The notes below the pieces were generated by a model that worked only from the letters and a program-made list of their open reading frames with translations, made no database searches and was not told the DNA's origin. Of a stretch of DNA of 64,000 nt, positions 18,895 to 28,528 are shown one piece after another. Source of the stretch: Ignavibacteriaceae bacterium (GTDB lineage Bacteria; Bacteroidota; Ignavibacteria; Ignavibacteriales; Ignavibacteriaceae); assembly GCA_013388545.1 (NCBI GenBank), contig JACAFB010000047.1, positions 1-64,000 on the forward strand. The letters run 5' to 3'. Made by a program: the position numbers and the translations under genes. The number at the start of each line of letters is the position of its first letter. Position 1 is the first letter of the stretch.

Positions 18895-21800
18895 ATGCAA
18901 AAAACTTTACTTATAATATTAATCATCATCGCTTCTGTGAGTACTGGTTATTCACAAGTCTCTACATTATGGCAAAAATCAGCTGGCAGTTCTTCACTTC
19001 CTGTTTGGTTCTCAGCATCAGGAAATAGTGAAAGAGGACTTAGTTATGGATTCGTCGGCGGAAATCACAGGTTATACATTGTTTCCCGAAATGGTACTTT
19101 TGGTGGGAAACAGGTTTACATTTATAATGCAGCTACTGGAGATTCAGTCGGTCGTTTAGATACTACTGGAACAACAGGCGGAACACACGTAGTTAGCGAT
19201 GTTGAAGTCTCGACCAATGGAGTTATCTTCGTTTGTAATTTAACGACCAATGCATCAACAAGTCCATTTAAAGTTTATAAATACACTTCCGAAGGCGCTG
19301 CGCCGGTTTTGGCAATTAATTATACTGCACCAGTTGCTGCAAGGCTTGGTGATAAGTTTACAGTTACCGGATCTACTGCGGACAACTCTATAATCATTTG
19401 GGCAGCATCCGCAAACACACAGGAACTTTACAAGTTTACAACCACCGATAATGGAAATACTTTTTCCGCTGCGATTCTTCCACTAAGTGGTCTTACAGGA
19501 ACAAGTTTTGGCAGTGCATCAGTTGGACCTCTAACTGATGGAAGCTTTTATTGGAATTCCGGCGGATTCAATGTTAAAAGGTATACTGCTGCCGGAACAG
19601 TTGTTGGAACAGTACCGGGCTCAGTTGTTGCAACTGGTTCAAACGCAGTTAGATTTCTCAGAACATTTATTGGCGATGAATATTTTATTACGTTCGCCTA
19701 TGGTTCAGGGAATGAAAACGGAAGAATAGTTAAAGTTCGTTCTGCAATACCTGATTCATCGGTTCTATTTGGAACTACAACCACTCTCGGTACAAATTCC
19801 AACTCCGGCGGAACTGGCGACGTTTCAGTGAGAAAAATAAGTGATCTTGAGTATAATGTTTTTGTTCTTAGTACAAATAATGGTTTTGGTGCTTACAAAG
19901 TTATTCTTCCAATTCCTCCTTTAGCCGGTAATTATTATATCGGAGATCCGGGCACAGGTCCGGGAGGAAGTAATCCTCAGTTTGCAGGGTTAAGAGACGC
20001 GTTCGATGTAATGAATGACGCAACTTTTACTGCCGATTGCAATTTTTATATTACAAGTAATATTAATGAGCCATATACAGCATCAATAGGCTTGGGGCTT
20101 GCAATTGATCCATCTCCTTATACAGTAACATTTAAACCTTATACTGGTGTTCAACCGGTAATCACACTTGCTTACCCTTCTGATTTAAATTCAGGTCCGA
20201 GTGGTGCACTGATCATTGGTATTCCTTCAAAAGGAAATATTTCGTGGGATAGTTTAAGAACAACCAAAAATATTGTTATTGATGGTTCTAACACAGTTGG
20301 TGGAACAACGAGAGATCTGACAATTCAAAATGCAACTACTGCTCAAAGAAATGGATTCCCACTCGTACTGGTTGGTGATGTATCAAATGTTGTAGTTAAA
20401 AACACTAATCTTTATTACAAGGCTCAGGGAGTTAGTACATCAGGTAATTTATTTGTAAGTGCTGTTCTTGTTAGATCGAGAAATTATCTCAGCCAGGATT
20501 GGGTACCAAGAAATCTTTTATTTGATAATAATCATATCAGCGCAAACTTTGACGGTGTTGTTCAAAGTGCACAGGGTTATGGATGTTACCAAAGTGGTAC
20601 TCCCCTGCCCGGGACTTATCCATATAACATAATTCTTAAAGACAACAAGATTGAAGGCAAGCGCAGAGGTATTTCTTTGTACAGAGCAGGTAGTCACGAT
20701 ATTTTCGGTAATGAAGTTATTCTGAATCAAAGCATAGTTGCCAATACAACTAATGAAGCTATTTATGCTGTTGATGTTGATACAAATTCCGTAGTAAATA
20801 TATTCAATAACAGGATATCTTCCGTTGCTTCGATTTCCAGCGGTACTAATGTTGGAAATACTGCCATTAGTATTGAATCCTTTGGTACTTACAATATTTA
20901 CAACAATATGATTTATGGATTCAATTTAACTGCTGCTAATCCAACAGCTTTCTTACGCGGAATTAAGAATTCCTCTTCATCTGCAACTCTTAATCTGAAT
21001 TATAACTCTATTTATATGAGTGATATCCCGTCTATAGGTTCAGGTGCAGTAACTTATCAGGGTATTTACCTGACTAATGGAACAAACACAGTACAGAATA
21101 ATATTATCTATGATGCTGAACCTGATTTTTCAACTTACTGTATTTACAGAGAAGGAACTTCAGGAACGTTAGTTTCGGATTATAATAACTTCTACCCTGT
21201 AAATCCCACAAACGGTAACGTTGGATATTGGAATACAGCAGCTACTCCTACATTGGCTAACTGGCAAACTGCTTCAGGACAGGATGCACATTCAGTCACC
21301 AAACAGGTATTCTTTGTTTCAGCAACTGACTTGCATTTGACAGGTTCATCAAATGGTGATTTTGATCTCATTGGAACACCAATAGCAGGAATAACAGATG
21401 ACATCGACGGTGATTTAAGAAATGCAAACTTCCCATATATGGGATGCGACGAAGCCTCAATTCCTCTCCCGGTTGAACTAGCTTCATTCGGTGCCACTGT
21501 TGTTTCCGGAGAGGTTTATCTGAAATGGACTACGTCTTCTGAGACTAATAATCAGGGCTTTGAAATTCAGAGAAGCAAAGGAAAGAATTTCGAAGCTATA
21601 GGATTTGTTCCCGGAAACGGAACTACATCTCAATCTCATTCATACAGCTTCACAGATAGTGATGTGGAAAGCGGAGTATACAGCTACAGGCTGAAACAGA
21701 TTGATCTGAATGGTGATTTCTCATATTCAAATGTAATTGAAGTTGATGTTACATCACCGCTTCATTTTGATTTGTCACAGAATTACCCGAATCCTTTCAA

Positions 21801-22026
21801 CCCAACAACAACTATCAATTATGAAATTGCTGCTCCGGTTAATGTTACACTTATTATTTATAACACACTCGGAGAGCAGGTTGAAGTATTGATAAATAAT
21901 CAAATGACTGAACCCGGTAAATACAGCGTTCGCTTTGATGCCTCTAATCTCGCAAGCGGAACATATATTTACAGACTAACAGCAGGTGATTTTGTTCAGA
22001 CAAAGAAAATGATGCTTACAAAGTAA
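18895..22026 (+). CDS. Large secreted T9SS cargo protein with beta-propeller-like and beta-helix regions
   Basis: 1043 residues with an N-terminal signal peptide (cut after STGYSQ). Residues 25-340 look like a repetitive beta-propeller of DUF4623 style (LWQKSAGSSSLPVW, GLSYGFVGGNHRLYIVSR). Residues 345-850 are rich in short N-x-I/V-x-x-N turns (IFNNRISSV, IYNNMIYGF, LNLNYNSIYMSD), typical of a right-handed parallel beta-helix. A fibronectin-like module (VYLKWTTSSETNNQGFEIQR) precedes the C-terminal sorting domain (QNYPNPFNPTTTINYEI...KKMMLTK). It should be exported by T9SS and anchored or released outside the cell. Substrate unknown; a glycan-binding or lyase role is possible but no active site is seen. 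Confidence 0.85.
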   Translation: MQKTLLIILIIIASVSTGYSQVSTLWQKSAGSSSLPVWFSASGNSERGLSYGFVGGNHRLYIVSRNGTFGGKQVYIYNAATGDSVGRLDTTGTTGGTHVVSDVEVSTNGVIFVCNLTTNASTSPFKVYKYTSEGAAPVLAINYTAPVAARLGDKFTVTGSTADNSIIIWAASANTQELYKFTTTDNGNTFSAAILPLSGLTGTSFGSASVGPLTDGSFYWNSGGFNVKRYTAAGTVVGTVPGSVVATGSNAVRFLRTFIGDEYFITFAYGSGNENGRIVKVRSAIPDSSVLFGTTTTLGTNSNSGGTGDVSVRKISDLEYNVFVLSTNNGFGAYKVILPIPPLAGNYYIGDPGTGPGGSNPQFAGLRDAFDVMNDATFTADCNFYITSNINEPYTASIGLGLAIDPSPYTVTFKPYTGVQPVITLAYPSDLNSGPSGALIIGIPSKGNISWDSLRTTKNIVIDGSNTVGGTTRDLTIQNATTAQRNGFPLVLVGDVSNVVVKNTNLYYKAQGVSTSGNLFVSAVLVRSRNYLSQDWVPRNLLFDNNHISANFDGVVQSAQGYGCYQSGTPLPGTYPYNIILKDNKIEGKRRGISLYRAGSHDIFGNEVILNQSIVANTTNEAIYAVDVDTNSVVNIFNNRISSVASISSGTNVGNTAISIESFGTYNIYNNMIYGFNLTAANPTAFLRGIKNSSSSATLNLNYNSIYMSDIPSIGSGAVTYQGIYLTNGTNTVQNNIIYDAEPDFSTYCIYREGTSGTLVSDYNNFYPVNPTNGNVGYWNTAATPTLANWQTASGQDAHSVTKQVFFVSATDLHLTGSSNGDFDLIGTPIAGITDDIDGDLRNANFPYMGCDEASIPLPVELASFGATVVSGEVYLKWTTSSETNNQGFEIQRSKGKNFEAIGFVPGNGTTSQSHSYSFTDSDVESGVYSYRLKQIDLNGDFSYSNVIEVDVTSPLHFDLSQNYPNPFNPTTTINYEIAAPVNVTLIIYNTLGEQVEVLINNQMTEPGKYSVRFDASNLASGTYIYRLTAGDFVQTKKMMLTK

Positions 22027-22040
22027 TTCACATTACTTCA

Positions 22041-22075
22041 AAAAAAAGCCGGGCATTAAGTCCGGCTTTTTTATT
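22041..22075. terminator. Bidirectional terminator hairpin
   Basis: AAAAAAAGCCGG pairs with CCGGCTTTTTT across a short loop, between two convergent sorting-domain genes. An A-run on one side and a T-run on the other make it usable in both directions. Confidence 0.8.
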
Positions 22076-22094
22076 TATTATTGTGACAATTATC

Positions 22095-23501
22095 TTACTT
22101 CAAGAGAAGCATCTTCTTTGATACGACATTTGACTCTGAAGTTAATTCATAGAAGTAAATTCCACTTGGTAGATTTATTGCATTGAACTCCTCAATATAT
22201 TCACCGGCATTTCTGAATTCATTTACTAAAGTGCTGATTTCTCTTCCTAATAAATCATAAATTTTTAGTTGAACTACTCCTGACCGGGGAATGAAAAATT
22301 TAATTTTTGTTGAGGGATTAAACGGATTAGGATAATTCTCATATAATCTGAAACTGAGAAAATCTTCAACACGTTCTTCAACATCAGAAAAAGGACTCCA
22401 GGTCAATATATCTTTTTCATAATTTACCCAAACAGAAGACTGCCAGTTTTGGCTAAGGATTTCCGAGACATTGTTGTCCGAATTGTAAGAATAGATATTT
22501 TTAAAGGAGTTCTCCCAGGTTGAATTCCAAAATTGAGTTATCTCCTCGAATAATCTGTTTTGACCGTCGTAAGTCATAGTCTTTCGGCTTGAATTTTCCC
22601 ACATATTATTTACCCAAATTTGGAATAGCTCTTCAGTTTGATTTCCGTTTCCATCATAAGTATAGGTGTACTTATATTGATTCTCCCAGGCGTTATTATT
22701 CCAGATCTGGTAGAGCTGTTCTGTTTGTTGGTTTTGTCCATTATAAGTATAGGCTAAGAGGGATTGGTTTACCCAGTTTCCGCTAATCCAAACTTCCGAT
22801 AATAACTCTGTAAGTTTTAATGCAGCATTGTAGCTAAAGTTAAGCTTACCTGAATTGTTAAAATTTGAACCATCCCATACTTGAATGATTTCATCCTTGA
22901 TCATACCTGTGGGATACCAGGAATAAATATACTTTGAATCATTTACCCAATTTGAATTAACCCAATTTTGCCTAATAATATTATTCAGACTATTATCAGG
23001 ATTATATGAATGCGTATATAGACTAGTATTTTCCCAATTATTGGCGTCCCAGATTTGATATAAAACCTGAGTCATATATCCGTTGGCATCATAGGAATAA
23101 ATAATTTGAAGTTCGTTTTGCCAATTATTGTTAACCCAATCCTCAATCAGAGCATTAGTCATTTTATTCGATGCATCGAAAGTATATGTATATCTGTTAT
23201 CTCCAACCCAGGTGTTGTTACTCCAGGTTTCATATAACTCAAGCGTTAATGATCCATAAGAATTGAAATTCCGAATCTGTCTTTCATAGTTAACCCAGTT
23301 ATTGTTCACCCATTGAAGTGTGAGTATTTCAGTCAGCAAATATCCATTCGGATTTAGTGAATGCTTAATGATTACCGAGTCTTTTCTTTGCTTTTTGAAA
23401 TCGAGAGGATCTTTTTTATTGTAACTCCTCTCATCGATTTGAGAATATCCTGCTACAGAAAGCAGAAGAAAGAACAGCAACAAGTTAATTTTAGTCTTCA
23501 T
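22095..23501 (-). CDS. Secreted repeat protein with T9SS sorting domain
   Basis: 468 residues: signal peptide (cut near GYSQ), then about eleven tandem repeats of about 30 residues from roughly residue 55 to 385. Each unit reads like Y-x-Y-(D/N)-x-x-x-x-x-x-E-x-(L/I)-x-Q-x-W-x-x-x-x-W-x-N-x, for example NGNQTEELFQIWVNNMWENS. The alternating strands suggest an open beta-sheet array related to Rhs/YD-like or DUF3836-like repeats, without their Rhs core. The C-terminus has NYPNPFNPSTKIKFFIP and ends KKMLLLK, the T9SS type A domain. A GGAGG site lies five bases before the ATG. Probably a surface or released adhesive/structural protein. Confidence 0.82.
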   Translation of the reverse strand: MKTKINLLLFFLLLSVAGYSQIDERSYNKKDPLDFKKQRKDSVIIKHSLNPNGYLLTEILTLQWVNNNWVNYERQIRNFNSYGSLTLELYETWSNNTWVGDNRYTYTFDASNKMTNALIEDWVNNNWQNELQIIYSYDANGYMTQVLYQIWDANNWENTSLYTHSYNPDNSLNNIIRQNWVNSNWVNDSKYIYSWYPTGMIKDEIIQVWDGSNFNNSGKLNFSYNAALKLTELLSEVWISGNWVNQSLLAYTYNGQNQQTEQLYQIWNNNAWENQYKYTYTYDGNGNQTEELFQIWVNNMWENSSRKTMTYDGQNRLFEEITQFWNSTWENSFKNIYSYNSDNNVSEILSQNWQSSVWVNYEKDILTWSPFSDVEERVEDFLSFRLYENYPNPFNPSTKIKFFIPRSGVVQLKIYDLLGREISTLVNEFRNAGEYIEEFNAINLPSGIYFYELTSESNVVSKKMLLLK

Positions 23502-23759
23502 ATTACCTCCAATTAAAAATAATTAATCAAATAATAGTTTCTATAATCTAAACTTATTTCAGATTCATATTAATAACTTGTTCTTATAAATTTTAATCTG
23601 CACAAAATTCCTTATTCTAACCAGCTAATTTCGATTCCCTTTTATAAGAAAAAACATTGATTAAACCGAAAATTTTTTCCGGCGATTCATATTTAACTTA
23701 AGAAAATCGACTACTTTTTCCAATCAGTATTTTAAAACCAGTAAATCGATTTTATAATT

Positions 23760-25496
23760 TTACTTAACCAAAATCATCTTTTTTGATTCTGAAAAATTAT
23801 AACCTGTAAGGCGGTAATAGTAAATTCCTGATGACAATTCTTCTGCATCAAACTGAACTTCATAACTGCCCGATTGTTTCTCTCCATTTACAAGAGTTCT
23901 AACTTCATTTCCCAATACATCAAAAACTTTTAATTGAATGAATTCACTTTTATTAATCTGATAACGAATTTTTGTAACGGGATTGAAAGGATTAGGATAA
24001 TTCTGTTCAAGTTTATAACTGCCTGTATTTGGTTTTTTATCAGTTAAGCCAACTGAAGGTTCAACCAGAATGTAACAGGATTTTGTAAGTGTATCAACAC
24101 CGAGAGAATTTGAAACAGCCAATGTAACCGAATATATACCGGGATTTGAATAACTAATATCAACAGGATTTTGCTCTGATGAATATGGGTTATCCGCTCC
24201 TTCAAAATACCACTGCCAGCTTGTCGGATTAAATGAAGTATTATCAAAAAAATTAATGCTTTCCCCGGCAAAGATCCTGGTCCCGCTGCTGTCAGTATAA
24301 AAGTCGGCTATCGGCTTAAATGGCTTGTTTGGTTTAAAGCTGCTAATAGTTTGCCCTTCACCGATAATGATCAGAATTCCTTCTTTGCCGAGAGCTGGTC
24401 CGCAGTAATAGTTTCTGGAGCGAGAATATTCCCAGTATAAAGTTTGAAGATCGGAACTGAAGCAATAATATTTTCCCTCAGCATCCTGACTATTACAGAT
24501 AAATACTTTTCCTTCGCCATCAACAGTTATTGTGGCATTGAATCCAGCCATAACAGGCACATTCGATTTTGCAAGAACACGTCCATCAAAAGAGCTTAAT
24601 TTTTTCACTGTGTCATTATCAACAATATAAATATTCCCATTCTTGTCAGAGCCGAAGTAACCCGGTACAGCAGAACCAACAGGATCATAAATCCATTTAA
24701 TATTCAGCCCGGAGCCATTGTCAGTAAAAGCAAATAAATTTCCACCATCTCTGAAAAGATAAATTGTTCCATCATTTCCAATGGTAATCGGATACTCCTG
24801 ATCACTGTCACCGGGCAGCGCTGGTGATTCATACTTTAAGTTTCCTGTTTCAAGGTCGAGAGCAATAATTTTTTTATCTGTAACTATACTGCCTGTAAAA
24901 TGATAAAACGTGTTTCCATAAATCGCATATCCGCTGTTTGGTCCTATGGGCACTATGTAATCGTAAAACCAGATAGTTTCACCAGTGAACTTGTCTAATC
25001 TTCTTCCTTTAACAATAGGATCGCCGTTGCAAGCAAAGGTGATTCCCGAGTTTCCACCAAACATGTTTTCTTTTACAGCCCATAAAACTGAACCGTCATA
25101 GGGTGAAAGTGCGTAGAGAGTGTCGTTTGAGTAATCGTGAGCGTAAACTGCGTCTTCATTAAAACCCACAGCGTACATAATTGAACCCGGATAAACTTTC
25201 TTTTCCCATAACTTGTCGCCGGAATAAATATCACGACACTCAAGTATGGCTGTGTAAGAAGGCGTGAAATTAACTCTTGAGGTAACAAATTTATTACCAC
25301 TAATGAAAACACTATTTCCCCAAAGCGATAAATTATTTGACATAACTGTCCAGAATGGGGAAACAACACTATCGGGACCAAACATTTCGGTCAAACCATT
25401 TCTCTGATTATTTCCGCCGACTGTGGGCCAGTTTTGCGAAATACTATTTGCGGCAAATAATAAAACTATTAAAAGAATAACAAGCAGGGATTTCAT
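23760..25496 (-). CDS. Secreted PQQ-like beta-propeller plus PKD domain protein, T9SS cargo
   Basis: 578 residues with a signal peptide cut near NSISQ. Residues 22-385 contain PQQ/quinoprotein-like blades (GDKLWEKKVYPGSI, LYALSPYDGSVLWAV, IIALDLETGNLKYE, TIYLFRDGGNLFAF, IYIVDNDTVKKLSSFDGRVLA). Residues 395-480 form a PKD domain (FYTDSSGTRIFAGESINFFD...WQWYFEGA...YSNPGIYSVTLAVSNSLG). The C-terminus is the T9SS sorting domain (QNYPNPFNPVTKIRY...KKMILVK). Probably a surface-exposed binding protein; no dehydrogenase metal or PQQ ligands can be claimed. Confidence 0.87.
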   Translation of the reverse strand: MKSLLVILLIVLLFAANSISQNWPTVGGNNQRNGLTEMFGPDSVVSPFWTVMSNNLSLWGNSVFISGNKFVTSRVNFTPSYTAILECRDIYSGDKLWEKKVYPGSIMYAVGFNEDAVYAHDYSNDTLYALSPYDGSVLWAVKENMFGGNSGITFACNGDPIVKGRRLDKFTGETIWFYDYIVPIGPNSGYAIYGNTFYHFTGSIVTDKKIIALDLETGNLKYESPALPGDSDQEYPITIGNDGTIYLFRDGGNLFAFTDNGSGLNIKWIYDPVGSAVPGYFGSDKNGNIYIVDNDTVKKLSSFDGRVLAKSNVPVMAGFNATITVDGEGKVFICNSQDAEGKYYCFSSDLQTLYWEYSRSRNYYCGPALGKEGILIIIGEGQTISSFKPNKPFKPIADFYTDSSGTRIFAGESINFFDNTSFNPTSWQWYFEGADNPYSSEQNPVDISYSNPGIYSVTLAVSNSLGVDTLTKSCYILVEPSVGLTDKKPNTGSYKLEQNYPNPFNPVTKIRYQINKSEFIQLKVFDVLGNEVRTLVNGEKQSGSYEVQFDAEELSSGIYYYRLTGYNFSESKKMILVK

Positions 25497-25640
25497 GTTC
25501 TTTCCGTATATTTTTATTGAAATTAATTAAATGTATTAAAGCATTTCTATGAAGTCAACTGAATAAAAAGCATTTCATCGTTTCTATAAATTTATTAGTG
25601 GAATTATTTTTTTACTGAAACTGTTTACGTAATAAAAAAT

Positions 25641-27083
25641 ATGAAGATATTACTCACAGGTGCAACCGGGTACATTGGCAAAAGATTACTCCCTGTTCTT
25701 CTTGATCAGGGACACGAAGTAATTTGTGCAGTTCGCGACAAAAACCGCTTTCATTTTTCCGGGTCCGGAGGAAAAGGCAAAATATCTACAGTTGAAATTG
25801 ATTACCTGAAATCAGATACCCTGCCTGATGAAATTGAAATTGACGCAGCGTATTACCTGATTCATTCAATGTCCTCAAACATTTCCGATTTTGAACGGCT
25901 TGAGGAAAAATCTGCGAATAATTTTTTAAAGTCACTTGAAAAAAAGAACGTTAAACAAATTATTTACTTAGGGGGAATCACAAATGAACAAAAACTTTCA
26001 AAACATCTGGCATCGAGAAAAAAAGTTGAACAAATATTTGCCTCTTCTAAAATTTGTTTGACCTCGTTAAAAGCCGGAATAATAGTTGGCTCAGGAAGTG
26101 CGTCATTCGAAATAATTCGCGACCTTGTCGAAAAGCTTCCGGTTATGATTACACCCAAATGGCTTAACACGAAGCACCAGCCAATAGCTATCCGCGATGT
26201 AGTTAAATATCTCAGCGGAGTTTTAATGAACGAAAAAACTTTTAACCGGTCTTTTGATATTGGCGGACCGGATGTTTTGAGTTATAAAGAAATGCTTCTT
26301 CAATTCGCAGAAATTCGGAAACTGAAGAGATTTATTATCACTGTTCCTGTAATGACTCCCCGCTTATCTTCTTATTGGCTTTATTTTGTTACATCAACTT
26401 CGTACAAACTTGCCGTAAATCTTGTTGACAGCATGAAAATCGAAGTGGTTGCCTCAAATAATGAGCTTGAAAAAATGCTCGGCATTAAACCACTTACTTA
26501 CAAAGAAGCTGTTGCTCTTGCATTTGAAAGAATTGAACAGAACGAAGTTATATCAAGCTGGAAAGATTCGTTGATTTCAAGTTCTTCTGATAATACACTT
26601 CTTGAACATATTAACGTTCCTACACATGGTTGTTATATTGATAGAAGAGAAAAAGAAATAACAACCGATGTAAACCGGGTTATTGAAAATATCTGGGCAA
26701 TTGGAGGAGAAAGAGGCTGGTACTATGCCGATTGGCTTTGGCATATACGTGGTTTTCTTGATAAGCTTTCCGGCGGCGTTGGTTTAAGAAGAGGCAGAAC
26801 TAATCAAACCGAAATTATGAGCGGCGATACACTGGACTTCTGGCGTGTGCTTGCTGCTGATAAAGATAAAAAAAGGCTTCTCCTTTATGCAGAAATGAAA
26901 CTACCTGGCGAAGCCTGGCTTGAGTTCAGAATTGATGATGTAAATGGCAAACCATTTTTAATTCAAACGGCAACTTTCAGACCGAAAGGTTTACTCGGCA
27001 GGATTTACTGGTACTCAGTGCTTCCGCTTCATTTTTTCGTGTTTAATGGTATGCTAAAAAACATCATAAACTTCAGGGGTTAA
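25641..27083 (+). CDS. NAD(P)-binding SDR protein with DUF2867 domain
   Basis: 480 residues in two parts. Residues 1-300 form an atypical short-chain dehydrogenase (GATGYIGKRLLP at the start, AYYLIHSMS, IIYLGGIT). Residues 310-480 are DUF2867 (YYADWLWHIRGFLDKLSGGVGLRRGR, TLDFWRVL, LPGEAWLEFRI, RPKGLLGRIYWYSVLPLH). The fusion is conserved across bacteria and is annotated as a NAD(P)H-binding protein; the reaction is unknown. The DUF2867 part resembles START/SRPBCC-like lipid-binding folds. Monocistronic, with no clear operon partner. Confidence 0.85.
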   Translation: MKILLTGATGYIGKRLLPVLLDQGHEVICAVRDKNRFHFSGSGGKGKISTVEIDYLKSDTLPDEIEIDAAYYLIHSMSSNISDFERLEEKSANNFLKSLEKKNVKQIIYLGGITNEQKLSKHLASRKKVEQIFASSKICLTSLKAGIIVGSGSASFEIIRDLVEKLPVMITPKWLNTKHQPIAIRDVVKYLSGVLMNEKTFNRSFDIGGPDVLSYKEMLLQFAEIRKLKRFIITVPVMTPRLSSYWLYFVTSTSYKLAVNLVDSMKIEVVASNNELEKMLGIKPLTYKEAVALAFERIEQNEVISSWKDSLISSSSDNTLLEHINVPTHGCYIDRREKEITTDVNRVIENIWAIGGERGWYYADWLWHIRGFLDKLSGGVGLRRGRTNQTEIMSGDTLDFWRVLAADKDKKRLLLYAEMKLPGEAWLEFRIDDVNGKPFLIQTATFRPKGLLGRIYWYSVLPLHFFVFNGMLKNIINFRG

Positions 27084-27196
27084 GTTCCCGGTCAGATAAA
27101 TAATCTTTCATTAATTTTTCATTAATTTTACTTTGTAAAATTGATATCAGAAGTATTTCAATTTAAGTTAATCTCAATCTTTATAAAGGGCAGACA

Positions 27197-27682
27197 ATGA
27201 AAAAGTTAATTGGTTTTATACTGCTTTCAATTTTTATTTCTTCCCCGATTGAATTGTTTGCACAAGCCGGTTTCAAAATGGAGCTTGTTTCCTCTAAGCT
27301 TACAAACAAAGTCTCAAATGCATCAGTTGACTGGAAAACACCTGATTCAACTAAAATAACGGGTTTGATCATTAAAGTTAATTTTCACAAATCACCATCG
27401 ATGGATTCACTCAAAACAGGTTTCCTGACTTTTGAAAGCGTTAGTAAAGGAGAATTGATAAAATCACCCTGCCTTGGAATGACAGTAATGAGCACTGAAA
27501 CAGAAACCGGTTTCTGGATTATGAACGATGAGCTTGAAAAAGGCATCTATTATACCATAACACCGTCTGTTGAAGAGAAAAATGAGTTTGTAGATTTTCT
27601 CTTCCCCATTCCAACCGATATCCAAAAAGGAAACCTGAAGTACAATAAAAAGACTCTGATCGAAAACATTAGGGTTAAGTAA
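27197..27682 (+). CDS. Hypothetical exported protein
   Basis: 161 residues with a clear signal peptide (MKKLIGFILLSIFIS..., cut near ELFAQ). The mature part is a small soluble beta-rich domain without recognised motif. A purine-rich AAAGGGCAG lies upstream of the ATG. It lies between the DUF2867 gene and tRNA-Ala(GGC). No function is offered. Confidence 0.75.
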   Translation: MKKLIGFILLSIFISSPIELFAQAGFKMELVSSKLTNKVSNASVDWKTPDSTKITGLIIKVNFHKSPSMDSLKTGFLTFESVSKGELIKSPCLGMTVMSTETETGFWIMNDELEKGIYYTITPSVEEKNEFVDFLFPIPTDIQKGNLKYNKKTLIENIRVK

Positions 27683-27916
27683 AAGCAGCATAAAGCAGAA
27701 AGTGAATAATTGAACAGAATCCTTTCAGAGAAATGTTTTAAGGAAAAAGTAAAAGTAGAAGAGGGAGAAAGTAAATTGTGAATATGAATTTATTCAGATT
27801 ACTTTTTGCGGCCTGTCTGAGGCTCAAATTAGGAATAATCCCGATGCGTTCTGATTAGATTGGAAAAAAGAGGAAATAAAAAAGGCTGAAACACTTTGAT
27901 TTTCAGCCATAATAAG

Positions 27917-27989
<73 letters not shown>

Positions 27990-28120
27990 ATAATCATTAA
28001 TAGTTTCGGTGCTAAAATAAAACTTATTCTTCAATCTTTCAATTGGTTTTATACCATTAAAAGGAATTGTATCAGGCCGCTTCCTCATTTATCTTTAACA
28101 AAAAATTTTTGGTTTTATTT

Positions 28121-28528
28121 GTGAAATACCTGTTTGTTAACATAAGTATATGTTCATTATTCGCTGTAATGATTTTCATCTCCGGCTGCAAAGATGTGAT
28201 AAACGATAATCCTATCGATAATATCATTATACCTGATTCAAACGTAAGTTACTCACAGCACCTGGCTCCAGTTCTCGAACGGAAATGTGTACCCTGCCAT
28301 AATTCAGCTTACAATGAAAAAGATGTTGACCTCTCTGTATGGACAAATTTTGTTGACGGAAGAATTGTAGTTCCCGGGGAACCTGATAATTCACTAATTG
28401 TCTGGTCAATTGAAGGAAGGCCACCGTTTCAGTTAATGCCTCCGATAGGTTCTCCATATGCACCTTTTACAACAAATCAGTACAATGGTTTGAAAAAATG
28501 GATTGAAGAGGGAGCGAAGAATAACTAA
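28121..28528 (+). CDS. Lipoprotein with single c-type heme motif
   Basis: 136 residues from GTG at 28121, which gives a compact lipoprotein signal ending in the lipobox ISGC; a TTG at 28067 is an alternative with an overlong N-terminus. One heme-attachment motif, CVPCH, lies in SQHLAPVLERKCVPCHN. The following WTNFVDGRIVVPGEPDNSLIVW and LMPPIGSPYAPFT with a late methionine match the planctomycete-type cytochrome c family (PSD1-related), Met being the likely distal ligand. Probable role: periplasmic electron carrier anchored by lipid. Its end overlaps the convergent SDR gene by four bases. Confidence 0.82.
   Translation: MKYLFVNISICSLFAVMIFISGCKDVINDNPIDNIIIPDSNVSYSQHLAPVLERKCVPCHNSAYNEKDVDLSVWTNFVDGRIVVPGEPDNSLIVWSIEGRPPFQLMPPIGSPYAPFTTNQYNGLKKWIEEGAKNN

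Noticed and set aside
22480-23340. DNA-level tandem repeat or CRISPR in the repeat-protein gene
   Set aside because: Repetition is at protein level (about 90-base units with many base changes) inside one clean frame.
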